A DNA stretch of 64,000 bases from Muribaculaceae bacterium (GCA_022509185.1 JAFLTS010000011.1:16838-80837), one strand, 5' to 3'. Shown: positions 54,631 through 63,788, counted from the first letter of the stretch. Notes: generated by a model from the letters alone, not told the origin. Numbers and translations are program-made.

Positions 54631-55455
54631 TTATTTACCCAATAATTTTTTTCTCATTGAATTGAGAAGGGTCAATGCTTCATCCCTTCCCTCATTTACT
54701 AATTCAGAATAATGAGTATCGCTATTAACAGGCATAAATATTCCGGCTTGTAAAATCCTCTGCCAATACCGTGGATGAGGAAAAAATCTGCCGTATTTTT
54801 TCCAATGTTTAGTATTAATCTCAATCATCCTTCCGCTTAATATAGCCTCATTAATTGTATTTGCAGCTAATTCTTTATAAAAAGGCCTTTCTTCTATTTC
54901 GGGATCCACTGATGAGGCATTTAAAGAAATTTTATCAACATGACCTATAATATCAAATCCTCCTCTCCTAATCATTTCAAAAGTTTGATGCCAGAAGGTT
55001 TTTACAACATATTCAAGATCATCTTCAAAATATTCATGCAAATAAGTCTTAAACCTTTCCGGTGATCCATCAATATCATGATACTCTCCTTTTTGATTCG
55101 GAATGAAATGAACCGATCCTATTATATAGTCTAAATCATATTTTTTCAATATTTCTGAGGAAGGTCCGTTTAATGGATCTAAATAATCTACTTCCATCCC
55201 TTCAAAAATTTTTATTTGAGGGTAGATGTTCCTTAGTCTTTCAATTTCTAATTTATATTCTTGCACAGAGGCTTCTTGCATATTGCATCCACTTTCTATG
55301 CTTATTGGAGCATGAGGACTGAAACCCCATACCTTAAAGCCAGAATTTATTGCCGACCTTAAAATTTCTTCCATTGAGTTTCGTCCGTCGCAGAATTGAG
55401 TATGACTATGTAAATTTACTCTTCCTGAAAAATCTATACCCTTAAGTCGTTCCAT
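54631..55455 (-). CDS. PHP-domain histidinol-phosphatase-like protein (HisJ family)
   Basis: A 274-residue metal-dependent phosphatase. NLHSHTQFCDG near 14-24, GFSPHAP near 43-49, the EGMEVDYL segment near 84-91, IIGSVHFIP near 108-116, GHVDKISL near 163-170 and NSDTHY near 245-250 give the His/Asp/Glu metal ligands. Its partner gene is the translesion polymerase, not histidine genes, so histidinol phosphate is not assured as substrate. A TAAATTTG -7-like element (55460-55467, minus) ends only 4 nt upstream of the ATG. Confidence 0.87.
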   Translation of the reverse strand: MERLKGIDFSGRVNLHSHTQFCDGRNSMEEILRSAINSGFKVWGFSPHAPISIESGCNMQEASVQEYKLEIERLRNIYPQIKIFEGMEVDYLDPLNGPSSEILKKYDLDYIIGSVHFIPNQKGEYHDIDGSPERFKTYLHEYFEDDLEYVVKTFWHQTFEMIRRGGFDIIGHVDKISLNASSVDPEIEERPFYKELAANTINEAILSGRMIEINTKHWKKYGRFFPHPRYWQRILQAGIFMPVNSDTHYSELVNEGRDEALTLLNSMRKKLLGK

Positions 55456-55530
55456 TTCTCAAATTTACTCTAAATAATTAAAACTGTTGAAAAAATTTTT
55501 ATCTTTGTTTTCACTTAACTTGTTAATAAT

Positions 55531-56073
55531 ATGTTGACTCCTCAGGAAATCGAAACCAATAAAATTAAGTTTATCCGTCTTTTAGAATCCACTGAAAGGG
55601 AAGGAATGAAAAAAGTTTTGGAATTTCTTGAGGAATCAGATTTTTATAAAATTCCTTCATCACTAAAACGTCATCATGATTGGGAAGGAGGTCTGGTTCA
55701 ACACTGTCTAGGTGTATATGATAGATTAAAAACCACAGGTGAAAATCTTCCTTCCGACAGTGTTATAATAACTTCTCTCCTTCATGATATTTGTAAGGCC
55801 GGAAAAATATACAATGAAAATGGGGAATGGAAAGAACGGCATGATGATGAGCTCGAAATTCCTGGCCATGGAGACAGGTCTGTTCATATACTCAAAAATT
55901 TGGGATTAAAACTATCTCCTGAGGAAATAAAGGCCATAAAATGGCATATGGGTGGTTGGAAGATTGGTGAACGCTCGAAAGAAGATATTAAAGAATTCTT
56001 TGGTACTAAAAATTCTGACCTTTGGCGACTTCTTCATAACGCTGACAGATATAATGCTTCTCATAATTCTTAA
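55531..56073 (+). CDS. HD-domain hydrolase
   Basis: A 180-residue HD-domain phosphohydrolase. RHHDWEGGLVQHCLGVYDRL near 45-64 and SLLHDICKAGK near 85-95 supply His, His-Asp and the rest of the metal site; a second pair, IPGHGDRSVH, lies near 113-122. A TATCTTTG -7-like element lies 24 nt upstream (55500-55507). Divergent from the PHP gene. Substrate (nucleotide or other phosphomonoester) unknown. Confidence 0.85.
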   Translation: MLTPQEIETNKIKFIRLLESTEREGMKKVLEFLEESDFYKIPSSLKRHHDWEGGLVQHCLGVYDRLKTTGENLPSDSVIITSLLHDICKAGKIYNENGEWKERHDDELEIPGHGDRSVHILKNLGLKLSPEEIKAIKWHMGGWKIGERSKEDIKEFFGTKNSDLWRLLHNADRYNASHNS

Positions 56074-56135
56074 AAGTCAACTTCAATTCAACAATTTAAA
56101 ACACTTAAATGTTAGAATATTAAAAAATTAGAATT

Positions 56136-56807
56136 ATGGAAAGAATATTATTTGTTGTCACCAGCCATGGTGAATTAGGGAACACAGGAAGAAAAACAGG
56201 ATATTTTCTTTCGGAAGTTACTCATCCTTGGTCTGTATTATCCGCAGATTATGAAATTGACGTGGTTAGTCCAAAAGGAGGAAGACCACCTGTAGATGGA
56301 TTTAATCTTGATGATCCCATAAACAGAAAATACTGGGATTCTCCGGAATGGCAAGATAAAATGTCAAATACAATGAAACCGGAGGAAGTGGATCCTTCTC
56401 TTTACAAAGCTATTTTTTATGCGGGTGGTCATGGAGCTATGTGGGACTTCCCGAATAATAAAAAGCTTGCAGAAATTGCTCAAAAAATTTATGAAAACGG
56501 AGGATATGTTTCTGCAGTTTGTCATGGACCTGCAGGTCTTCTTGATATAACACTTAATTCAGGAGAACTCTTAATAAAAGGGAAAAAACTTGATAGTTTC
56601 ACTAATGCAGAAGAAGAAGAAAATGGCACCGCTAAAATCGTGCCTTTCCTGCTGCAAACAGCCTTAACCGATAAAGGTGGGATTTTTGAATGTGGTGCTC
56701 CTTTCACAGATCATGTTGTGAGAGATGGACGTTTGATAACCGGTCAAAATCCACAATCAGCTTTAGACCTGGGCAAAACCTTATATCAAGCTCTAAAAGA
56801 AAAGTAA
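56136..56807 (+). CDS. DJ-1/PfpI-family protein (type 1 glutamine-amidotransferase fold)
   Basis: A 223-residue protein of the Hsp31/glyoxalase-III branch. The nucleophile is the Cys in SAVCHGPAGLL near residue 128, with an Asp/His neighbourhood; GGHGAMWDFPNNKKLAEI near 91-108 and DHVVRDGRLITGQNPQSA near 190-207 complete the pattern. Members hydrolyse or deglycate methylglyoxal products; this exact role is inferred. Its stop is close to a bidirectional terminator. Confidence 0.88.
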   Translation: MERILFVVTSHGELGNTGRKTGYFLSEVTHPWSVLSADYEIDVVSPKGGRPPVDGFNLDDPINRKYWDSPEWQDKMSNTMKPEEVDPSLYKAIFYAGGHGAMWDFPNNKKLAEIAQKIYENGGYVSAVCHGPAGLLDITLNSGELLIKGKKLDSFTNAEEEENGTAKIVPFLLQTALTDKGGIFECGAPFTDHVVRDGRLITGQNPQSALDLGKTLYQALKEK

Positions 56808-56870
56808 ATAATTACAATTCAGGTTATAATAAACTTGATCAAATAGAAGGATTATTTAAATTCTGATAAT

Positions 56871-56910
56871 ATTAAACTCCTATGGCAAATGAAAACCATA
56901 GGAGTTTAAT
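56871..56910. terminator. Bidirectional terminator between DJ-1 and alcohol dehydrogenase genes
   Basis: A perfect 15-bp stem (ATTAAACTCCTATGG / CCATAGGAGTTTAAT) with a 10-nt loop between two convergent genes; the AT-rich stem ends give T-tracts on either strand. Confidence 0.85.
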
Positions 56911-56914
56911 AATT

Positions 56915-58105
56915 TTATAAATTGTTCTTATTTCTTTTCAAACTGTCTTTTAATATTGCCACAATATCCTCTTTAGTAATTTCTTTATATCCTCCTCCAA
57001 GGAAGGTTGTAGCTGCAATTTCCTCTAACATATTGTCGGTGACACCAAGAACCTCTATATCAGAAGCAGCTCCGATCTCTTTTATCCAGTTTTCCAAAGC
57101 ATCAATACCTTCTGAGGCTAATTGAGAATCCGTTTTTCCTTCCGAGGGTATTTCCCAGACCACTCTTGCAAAACGTGCAAAACGATGTTCTCCATACTTT
57201 AAAATGAATCTATAGTATGCGGCCGATATAGCGGATAGTGCCATTCCATGAGTCGCATGGGTAAAGGCTCCGATAGTGTGAGCTATCATGTGAACCATCC
57301 AGTCTTGTTTCTTGCCTTTTCCAATAAGAGTATTTAAAGCCCATGTGGCTATCCACATTATATTGGAACGTGCCTCATAATTTTTCGGATCCTTTACAGC
57401 TACCCTGCTTGATGCAATCAAAGAACGCATCAATCCTTCAGAAATATAATCTGATGTGGAATCATCATCGCCTGAGAAATATTGCTCCATGATATGACTC
57501 ATGATATCATAGATACCTGCCACCATCTGATTTTGAGGCAAGCTAAAGGTATATTCAGGATTTAAGACGGAAAATTTAGGAATTAAACGTTCTCCGAAAA
57601 CTTTTCCGACTTTCAGTTTATTTTTTTCATCTGTAATAACAGATCCACCATTCATTTCCGAACCGGTACCCGCTAAGGTTAGAACTGATCCCACAGGTAT
57701 AATTTTCTGATCGGGTGCCGGCTCTTTCTGTTGTAACCAGAAATTGGTCCATGCATCCCCGTCAAAAAAAGCACCGGCTGCCACTCCTTTTGAATAATCG
57801 ATTGTGGATCCTCCACCAACTGCAAGAATTAAATCTACATCTTCATTTCTTGCCAAAAGAATTCCTTCGTTAAGTTTTTCCAAAGTTGGATTAGGCATTA
57901 CACCTGAAAGCTCCACCACCTCTTTTCCGGTTTCTTTGAGTGCTTTTATCACTGTGTCGTAAATTCCATTACTTTTTATAGAACCTCCGCCATAAACAAG
58001 CAGAACTTTCTTTCCATAATTTTCTAAGGCATCTTTAAGGTTTTTATCTACCTCGGTGCCAAAATATAACTTGGTTGGATTGTAATAAATAAAATTTCCT
58101 AACAT
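56915..58105 (-). CDS. Iron-containing alcohol dehydrogenase (YqhD / butanol-dehydrogenase-like)
   Basis: A 396-residue group III alcohol dehydrogenase. The NADPH-binding loop is VYGGGSIKSNG near 37-47 and ILAVGGGSTIDYSKGVA near 94-110; metal-binding His residues lie in DIMSHIMEQYF and AFTHATHGMAL. The N terminus (NFIYYNPTKLYFG) is typical of the YqhD family, which reduces aldehydes including furfural and methylglyoxal. It is convergent with a DJ-1-like gene, so both might serve aldehyde detoxification, as inferred only from proximity. Confidence 0.9.
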   Translation of the reverse strand: MLGNFIYYNPTKLYFGTEVDKNLKDALENYGKKVLLVYGGGSIKSNGIYDTVIKALKETGKEVVELSGVMPNPTLEKLNEGILLARNEDVDLILAVGGGSTIDYSKGVAAGAFFDGDAWTNFWLQQKEPAPDQKIIPVGSVLTLAGTGSEMNGGSVITDEKNKLKVGKVFGERLIPKFSVLNPEYTFSLPQNQMVAGIYDIMSHIMEQYFSGDDDSTSDYISEGLMRSLIASSRVAVKDPKNYEARSNIMWIATWALNTLIGKGKKQDWMVHMIAHTIGAFTHATHGMALSAISAAYYRFILKYGEHRFARFARVVWEIPSEGKTDSQLASEGIDALENWIKEIGAASDIEVLGVTDNMLEEIAATTFLGGGYKEITKEDIVAILKDSLKRNKNNL

Positions 58106-58251
58106 ATTGATTAATTTAATTTTATGGTATTTTATTAGTCACAAATATAAGGAAAGTATTTCATTTATTATCTTACTTTATATTAAAATTAAATTCTTCT
58201 TTTCATCATACTTCTTTTATTTTAAATTTGCGTTAATTAAGTCTATGTTAA

Positions 58252-59079
58252 ATGAATAATATTATGTTTAATTATCTTAAGTATTATACGACTTTGATCA
58301 TGTCGTTTATATTCTGTTTTATCAGTTTCGCTGATAATTATATTATTGAAGAAAACATTCCATATTCATCAGAACAAGACCCATACGCATTGGAAAGATG
58401 TAAACTTGATATTTATTATTCTCCGGAATTTAAAGATAACCCGGTAGTGATTTGGTTTCATGGGGGTGGCCTTACAGGAGGTGAAAAATTTATACCTCCA
58501 CAGCTTATGAATGATTCACTGGTGGTTGTGGCTGTCAATTATCGTTTATTACCCAAGGCCAATATAGATGACTGTATTGATGATGCGGCAGCTTCTGTGG
58601 CATGGACAGTAAATAATATCTCAGAATATGGTGGAAGTCCCGACAAAATATTTCTTGCCGGACATTCAGCAGGTGGATATTTATTAAGTATGATAGGATT
58701 AGATAAAAAATGGCTCGCTAATTACAATATAGATCCTGATAATTTTAAGGCTCTGGTGCCATATAGTGGTCAGGTTCTCACACATTTCGCTGTAAGGGAT
58801 CAAAAAGGTCTATCTCCTTTGCAACCTTATATTGACGAGTATGCGCCTTTATTTTTTGCCCGTAAAGACTGTCCTCCTGTCATTATTATAAGTGGGGACA
58901 GAAATGAAGAATTATTTGGAAGATATGAAGAAAATGCTTATTTCTGGAGACTTTTGAAACTATTAGGACATCCGGATGTACAAATTTATGAACTTGACGG
59001 ATATAATCATGGGGACATGGCAGAACCGGCTCATCACATTCTGAAAAATCAGATACACCGAATTCTTTCTAATAATTAA
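58252..59079 (+). CDS. Secreted alpha/beta hydrolase (carboxylesterase-like)
   Basis: A 275-residue esterase of the BD-FAE/alpha-beta-hydrolase-3 type. A signal peptide covers about 1-27. The oxyanion motif is FHGGGLTGG near 74-82, the nucleophile is Ser in AGHSAGGY near 137-144, the acid Asp in ISGDRNEE and the base His in YNHGDMAEPAHH near 255-264. It is likely periplasmic. A TAAATTTG element at 58223-58230 may be its -7 box. Substrate unknown. Confidence 0.87.
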   Translation: MNNIMFNYLKYYTTLIMSFIFCFISFADNYIIEENIPYSSEQDPYALERCKLDIYYSPEFKDNPVVIWFHGGGLTGGEKFIPPQLMNDSLVVVAVNYRLLPKANIDDCIDDAAASVAWTVNNISEYGGSPDKIFLAGHSAGGYLLSMIGLDKKWLANYNIDPDNFKALVPYSGQVLTHFAVRDQKGLSPLQPYIDEYAPLFFARKDCPPVIIISGDRNEELFGRYEENAYFWRLLKLLGHPDVQIYELDGYNHGDMAEPAHHILKNQIHRILSNN

Positions 59080-59156
59080 TCTTAATCTTTTCAACCTTTT
59101 GGTTCCTCTTAATGTTTTATAAGAAAAAACATTATTAATCTTTTAATCAGAGAATT

Positions 59157-59753
59157 ATGAAAGATCAGAAGAAAATAGATGGAATGCTCACAGCTGCAGA
59201 GAATGCCGTTCTTGTGGTTGATATGGAAAATGCATGGGTTTCACCTAAATCCTCTCAATGTATCAAAGGTGCATTAGATACATTACCTGCAATTAAGAAT
59301 TTCCTTGAATTCGCCCGTTCTAAAGATTGGGCTGTTATTTATCTTTTTCGTATTCATCTGCCTTCCGGTATTGATGCCGAAAACTATAGAAGACATTTCT
59401 TTGAAGAGGGAAAACCTTTCTGCATAGCAGGGACTTGGGGAGCTGAAATACCTGATGAAATAAAACCGCAACCGGGAGATATAAAAGTGACAAAACAACG
59501 TTTCAGTGCCTTCTTCGCAACAGAATTAGACCTGATTTTGAGAGGACTCGGTGTTAAAAATGTATATGTCACCGGTACTCAGTATCCTAATTGTATCCGT
59601 GCCACTGCCGTAGATTCAATGAGTCTTGATTACAATACATTCGTGGTAACGGATTGTTGTTCGGCTGAATCTGATGAAGTAGCTCAGGCAAACATTTATG
59701 ATATTCAGAATATGGGTATTACTTGCTTGTCTTCTAAAGAAATTATGAAATAG
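59157..59753 (+). CDS. Cysteine hydrolase, isochorismatase-like
   Basis: A 198-residue protein of the isochorismatase/nicotinamidase fold. The triad is Asp in LVVDMENAW near 18-26, Lys in VTKQRFSAF near 111-119, and Cys in GTQYPNCIRATA near 141-152. No signal peptide. Terminator follows directly. Many substrates are possible, including nicotinamide and carbamoyl compounds. Confidence 0.88.
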   Translation: MKDQKKIDGMLTAAENAVLVVDMENAWVSPKSSQCIKGALDTLPAIKNFLEFARSKDWAVIYLFRIHLPSGIDAENYRRHFFEEGKPFCIAGTWGAEIPDEIKPQPGDIKVTKQRFSAFFATELDLILRGLGVKNVYVTGTQYPNCIRATAVDSMSLDYNTFVVTDCCSAESDEVAQANIYDIQNMGITCLSSKEIMK

Positions 59754-59772
59754 TTTCCTAAAACAAGTTTTT

Positions 59773-59798
59773 AAAATCCCTTATATAGGGATTTTTTT
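59773..59798 (+). terminator. Terminator of the cysteine-hydrolase gene
   Basis: A 9-bp stem AAAATCCCT / AGGGATTTT with a 5-nt loop, followed by a T-run, 20 nt after the stop. Confidence 0.9.
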
Positions 59799-59892
59799 GT
59801 CAATTATTTTTCTCGCTTTTTGCTTTGTCTTAATACTGTTTAAATCCCTATTTTATTCTTCTTATTAAATATTAGGAAATGATATTTTAAGA

Positions 59893-60348
59893 TCAGTTGG
59901 ATAGGATCATACTTATATGTGAAATACCTTCAAGAATAAATGGAGAAGAAAGCTGTTCAAAACCTAAAGATTTATAAAAATTCAGAAGATATTCCTGAGC
60001 CTCTATCTTAATTGGCATTTTTTTATTTTTCCTTACTTCTTCAATTGCAATCTCTAAAAGTTTCTTACTTAGTCCTTGACGTCTGAATTCGGGAAGGGTT
60101 AAAACTCTACCTATGGAAGTTTCCGGATATTTTATTCCCGGATCAATAATCCTCAGGTATGAAATCGCTAAGCCATTGAATTTAATGAAAAGATGAGTGG
60201 AACATTGATCCAGAAAATCCAGATCCTGATATATTATGTGTTGATCTATTACAAAAACTTCGATACGACTTCTGATGATTGCATATAACTCATCTAAAGT
60301 CAAATCATAAAATCGTTTTTTCACTATCTCCATGTTAACCTGTGTCAT
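59893..60348 (-). CDS. GNAT acetyltransferase, ElaA-like
   Basis: A 151-residue acetyltransferase. Motif A is IGRVLTLPEFRRQGLSKKLLE near 77-97 and motif B KIEAQEYLLNFYKSLGFE near 111-128, as in ElaA. The strand VFVIDQHIIYQDLDFLD near 30-46 is also an ElaA mark. Alternative starts are the ATGs at 60348 and 60333; both are plausible. No partner gene. Confidence 0.88.
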   Translation of the reverse strand: MTQVNMEIVKKRFYDLTLDELYAIIRSRIEVFVIDQHIIYQDLDFLDQCSTHLFIKFNGLAISYLRIIDPGIKYPETSIGRVLTLPEFRRQGLSKKLLEIAIEEVRKNKKMPIKIEAQEYLLNFYKSLGFEQLSSPFILEGISHISMILSN

Positions 60349-60694
60349 TAAAAGCTTTTATGGAAATAAATAATTCGTATTATATTATGTAAAATCCTTG
60401 TCTTGCTAAATTAACAATAAGTTGATAAATTATATAAACAATACTCGAAAAATTTTTCTACTTCCCTGTAAATAAGAAGTTTTACAAATTAAAAAACCTT
60501 TAATAATAGAGAAAAATCATTTTTTAAACCTCATAATTATTAAACTTCCCATTTATAAATTAGGAAATATTTATCTTTCTTTTACCTTATTATATAAATC
60601 TCCTGTTTCTTTTTTAGCAAGAAAAAAGCAGTTACGATTGATACGTAACTGCCGGATTATATAAAAGTAGGATTATATTATTGAAAAATCTTAT
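60349..60694. other. Intergenic region with one terminator
   Basis: 346 bp without a gene. A 9-bp hairpin GCAGTTACG / CGTAACTGC (60628-60652), followed on the minus strand by six T, ends the lipoprotein gene at 60695-61093. The rest is AT-rich. Confidence 0.6.
60628..60652 (-). terminator. Terminator of the 132-residue lipoprotein gene
   Basis: Stem GCAGTTACG / CGTAACTGC with a 7-nt loop and a downstream T6 tract on the minus strand, ideal rho-independent form. Confidence 0.85.
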
Positions 60695-61093
60695 TTATAA
60701 TTTTGTAAATGAATTGTTAAGTTTCTCACTTTCTCCATCACTTTCATAATAAGTATATGAATAATTTAAAGTTGAACCTGAAATCGAGTAGGTCCCAACC
60801 GTATAATCATTTCCATAAGTTTCGTCATTCTGGAACTCAATGCGAAGAGTTGATCCATCTACAGAATATTTACAAATGGAATATTCTTCATAATCATCAA
60901 TATCCCAGTCCCATTCAATTTCTACAGAACCATCTGAATTAAAGGTTAGAATAGCTTGATCGTCTATGAAATATCCTTTCCAGCTTCCAACAAGCCCTTT
61001 TTCTTTAACATCATCTTCATCTTTACTGCAGGATGGAAGACAAAAGCACAATGCTAACAGGCATGTACCTAACAACAAATTAGATTTTCTCAT
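60695..61093 (-). CDS. Small lipocalin-like lipoprotein
   Basis: A 132-residue lipoprotein with lipobox LPSCSK (Cys22) and an acidic linker. The body (GLVGSWKGYFIDDQAILTFN, then YSVDGSTLRIEF and GTYSISGSTLNYSYT) has the alternating beta pattern of the lipocalin-like proteins common in Bacteroidales. A second protein of this type is encoded at 62903-63424. Ligand unknown. Confidence 0.8.
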   Translation of the reverse strand: MRKSNLLLGTCLLALCFCLPSCSKDEDDVKEKGLVGSWKGYFIDDQAILTFNSDGSVEIEWDWDIDDYEEYSICKYSVDGSTLRIEFQNDETYGNDYTVGTYSISGSTLNYSYTYYESDGESEKLNNSFTKL

Positions 61094-61837
61094 ACAATTT
61101 TTAGTTTCTCATCCTCCTTTGAAACCTAAAGTTTGACCTAAACAAGAGCGTGAGGACTGTATTTTACTTTTCCTATAAACAGAATTCTCAGATTGCCTTC
61201 CCGGAAGGGAATCATACTTAAAGACTTTTCGGATATTTCGATAGGTTAGACTTATTTTCTAAGGGTAACCAACAGCCATCCATCCGGATACTCTTTAAAT
61301 TTATCGAGAATCAGATTGTACTGAAGAGTTAATAACGCTCTTTAATTTTACAAACTTCTCTTAAGAAATTAATTACAAAATTACTCAAAAAATATCAATT
61401 TCATAAAATAAATAGAAAGTTCCTTATCTTCTTAAATTTTTATCCCTTTGGTATATTAGAGGATGTTATACTTTAGAATTTTTTTCAGCAACCTATCCAG
61501 AATAATCTCTTTCAGAAGTCAACCTTAAAATGAGAATAACCTTCTTGAAAACTTCTGAAAATTACTTAATATAAAAAATATGGAAGGTAAGGAAAATAGA
61601 AAGTGTGATGATAATTAGGAAAATATAAAGGAATGGGCTGAAGATAGAAAAAGAAACATGGATATATTAGAGAAGGTCCCTGGACTTTGTAGGTTATTTA
61701 TGCAAAAGACTAAAATACTATTGTCGAACTCTCGTTAAAGAATAAAGCATATTTAAATCCAGAATAGAAAATATAGATATTACCATAAGTTTTTTTAAGA
61801 ATCAATTGAATTATTTATTGTCCTAATAATGAAAATT
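61094..61837. other. Gene-poor region with a possible decayed reading frame
   Basis: About 740 bp. A frame at 61580-61738 has ATG, a TAG after 12 codons (61616-61618), and then 39 open codons reading ENIKEWAEDRKR and DILEKVPGLCRLF before TAA; it may be the rest of a gene, but I cannot assign it. The other parts show nothing convincing. Confidence 0.4.
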
Positions 61838-62299
61838 ATGAAAAAATTACTCTTTCTGTTTTTGATACTTCCTTTCTCATTGATGGTCTCTTGTAATGAT
61901 GATAAGGAATTATCTCCTGTTGATCTTACCTTAACCCTTTCGGGTGTGACTGAATCGGAAGATGTTTTTTTCACCATTGCAGGTGAAGAAGTTTCTATAG
62001 ATGGAATAACTGCAAAATCAATTGATGGAAAAAATTCTGCGCTTTCTAATATTACTTTCTATCTAAATGGTGTTCCATTTATTGGTACTCCTGGCAATCC
62101 TTTCCTCGGAACATTCTCTACTGAAGGATTTGAAGCAGGAATTTATTATTTATCCCTGAGAGGGAATTTACTTCAGGAGGGCGCTTCTATACAAATTTTT
62201 ACAGCTGAGTATCCGATCAAGATTGTTGAAAATCAAGAAGATTTGCCTGAAAACGCTCCTGAAATCGGAACCTATACTCATACCATAAGGATTTTCTGA
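61838..62299 (+). CDS. Small lipoprotein of unknown function
   Basis: A 153-residue lipoprotein from the ATG at 61838 (another ATG 9 nt earlier is possible). The leader ends in lipobox MVSCND (Cys20). The rest is beta-rich with Gly-containing turns (NGVPFIGTPGNPFLGTF) and reads as one immunoglobulin-like or jelly-roll domain. No family recognised. It lies alone in the gene-poor part of the window. Confidence 0.7.
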   Translation: MKKLLFLFLILPFSLMVSCNDDKELSPVDLTLTLSGVTESEDVFFTIAGEEVSIDGITAKSIDGKNSALSNITFYLNGVPFIGTPGNPFLGTFSTEGFEAGIYYLSLRGNLLQEGASIQIFTAEYPIKIVENQEDLPENAPEIGTYTHTIRIF

Positions 62300-62777
62300 A
62301 AATAATTTTTCATGTACTTCCCCGAAATTCTAATAAACTTTAAGTCGGTTTCCAAAGAAGTTCCTCTGAAAAAATAACTGGATTTATTGAAAATCATAAT
62401 CATCGTTATCAGCAAAACGATTTAAAATAACGGAAATCTTAGGAAAACTTGCCCCAATGGCCGATGTTCCCAAACCATAAAACAGCTAATTTATGGCAAT
62501 AATTTCCTTTCCATGAAGACGAACAAAATTCCATTTAAAAATTACTTGGAAATTTAAATCAGTGCAATAACGAATAGTAAGTCAATCCTTATGAGATCTT
62601 AAAGATACATTTAATCTGTATTATTTTTTCTTTCATAGTCAGGTTACTCAAATACTTTTTATAATCCTGCAAAATATTATAGTGTCTTGTAATTTTCTAA
62701 AATTACAAGACACTATAATAAGTATTGATAGATTTTTTAATTTATAATTGATAACACTTTTAATTTAGTCACTCTGC
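62300..62777. other. Intergenic region with palindrome
   Basis: Nearly 500 bp with no intact gene; the long palindrome at 62675-62720 is its only distinct feature. Confidence 0.5.
62675..62720. repeat. 46-bp near-perfect palindrome
   Basis: The two 22-bp arms are exact complements (each contains GTGTCTTGTAATTTT or its complement) around a 2-nt centre CT. This is far longer than any terminator in the window. It may serve as a bidirectional terminator, but remnants of an inverted-repeat mobile element or a protein-binding site are also possible. Confidence 0.8.
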
Positions 62778-62921
62778 TCATCTCAACAAAACCAAATTTG
62801 CGTGGTTATCATTATAATATTTAGCTAAATTGCCAAGCCAGTTATAATTTCCAGGAGTACAATAAACTTCGAATTTTATGGTATATAATTCTTGTTTAAA
62901 TATTATTGAATTTTTTGAAAT
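62778..62921 (-). pseudogene. Short open remnant without start codon
   Basis: A 47-codon open stretch from a TAA at 62922-62924 to a TGA at 62778-62780 on the minus strand, overlapping the 3' end of the following lipoprotein gene by 19 nt. It has no ATG. The peptide reads like protein rather than noise: FEVYCTPGNYNWLGNLAKYY then NDNHANLVLLR. It may be the 3' end of a lost gene. I cannot assign a family. Confidence 0.35.
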
Positions 62922-63424
62922 TTAGCAACATAATCATAAGGTTCTTCCTCAGTCATTGTGCCTGATGTCCAATTCCAATCTTGATATTTAAAACTATATG
63001 TCATGATATTACCACTTATTGAGATTGTGCCAATCCATCTGTCCCAGTCAGATTCAAAAACTGTAAGTTTATTACCTTCTAGTATATATCCTTCATATTC
63101 ATCGTCCCAGTCAGAAACAGTGTAATTTTTTAGTTCATTTGTATTGTTAGCACCTCCATAAACTAAAAAACATTTTTTAGCAGTTGTGCCTCCGTTAATA
63201 TCAGATTTAAAAGTTTGGTCAAAGAAAATCAAGGCATCTCCGGCAAATCCTTCATAATATTTGTCTGTTTGGTTGGATTCAATACATACCCATATTCCTG
63301 TAAGGTCAAGATTACTTTTTGGATTGTCTTTGTCATCTTTACTACAACCAACCAGAGTGACAGACAAGAAGGACACCATAATTAAAAAGATGTTCCATCT
63401 CAATTTTTTTGTTTTTAGTACCAT
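62903..63424 (-). CDS. Small lipocalin-like lipoprotein
   Basis: A 173-residue lipoprotein from the ATG at 63424; an upstream ATG adds 11 residues but would give a polar leader. The lipobox is LVGCSK. The mature part (LDLTGIWVCIES, then GYILEGNKLTVFES and GTISISGNIMTYSFKYQDW) shows the same beta layout as the 60695-61093 lipoprotein, so both may derive from one family. Acidic linker KDDKDN follows the lipid anchor. Ligand unknown. Confidence 0.75.
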   Translation of the reverse strand: MVLKTKKLRWNIFLIMVSFLSVTLVGCSKDDKDNPKSNLDLTGIWVCIESNQTDKYYEGFAGDALIFFDQTFKSDINGGTTAKKCFLVYGGANNTNELKNYTVSDWDDEYEGYILEGNKLTVFESDWDRWIGTISISGNIMTYSFKYQDWNWTSGTMTEEEPYDYVAKFQKIQ

Positions 63425-63719
63425 AATTTCATGTAATATTTTGAAAAAATTTTTCATTTCAAGTTAATAGTTAAAAAAAGTGAGAGCCTCTCTTTTAAGA
63501 TTATTAAGCCTTTCATTTAAAATGATAAGGATTTTGTCTCTATCAGGACATTTTTTTTAGGAAGATTTTTATTGAAATCCCAATATTTTGTATGTAATGA
63601 TAATCTTAGACTTTGATATTTCCGTCTATTCTCCTTGCAGACACAGATCAATAGAGGGTGTTCTCGATTAGTTAAAATCTTTGACTTGTAACAGACGACT
63701 TTGATGTTTTTTTTATTTG

Positions 63720-63769
63720 GTTTACGGTTTACAGATTAGTTTACATTTCCTGTAAACTATGCCGTAAAC
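63720..63769. repeat. Cluster of five GTTTAC half-sites
   Basis: GTTTAC occurs at 63720-63725, 63727-63732 and 63739-63744, and its complement GTAAAC at 63752-63757 and 63764-63769. They form nested dyads: an outer GTTTACGG / CCGTAAAC and an inner AGTTTACA / TGTAAACT with a 5-nt loop. Such arrays occur where a recombinase or regulator binds; its place 3' of a tRNA gene fits an integration hot spot, but no integrase is in the window. Confidence 0.6.
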
Positions 63770-63788
63770 TGAGAACTTTATAAAAGAA

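Noticed and set aside
63720..63769. GTTTAC cluster as a BirA operator
   Set aside because: Half-site order is the reverse of BirA boxes and no biotin gene is near.
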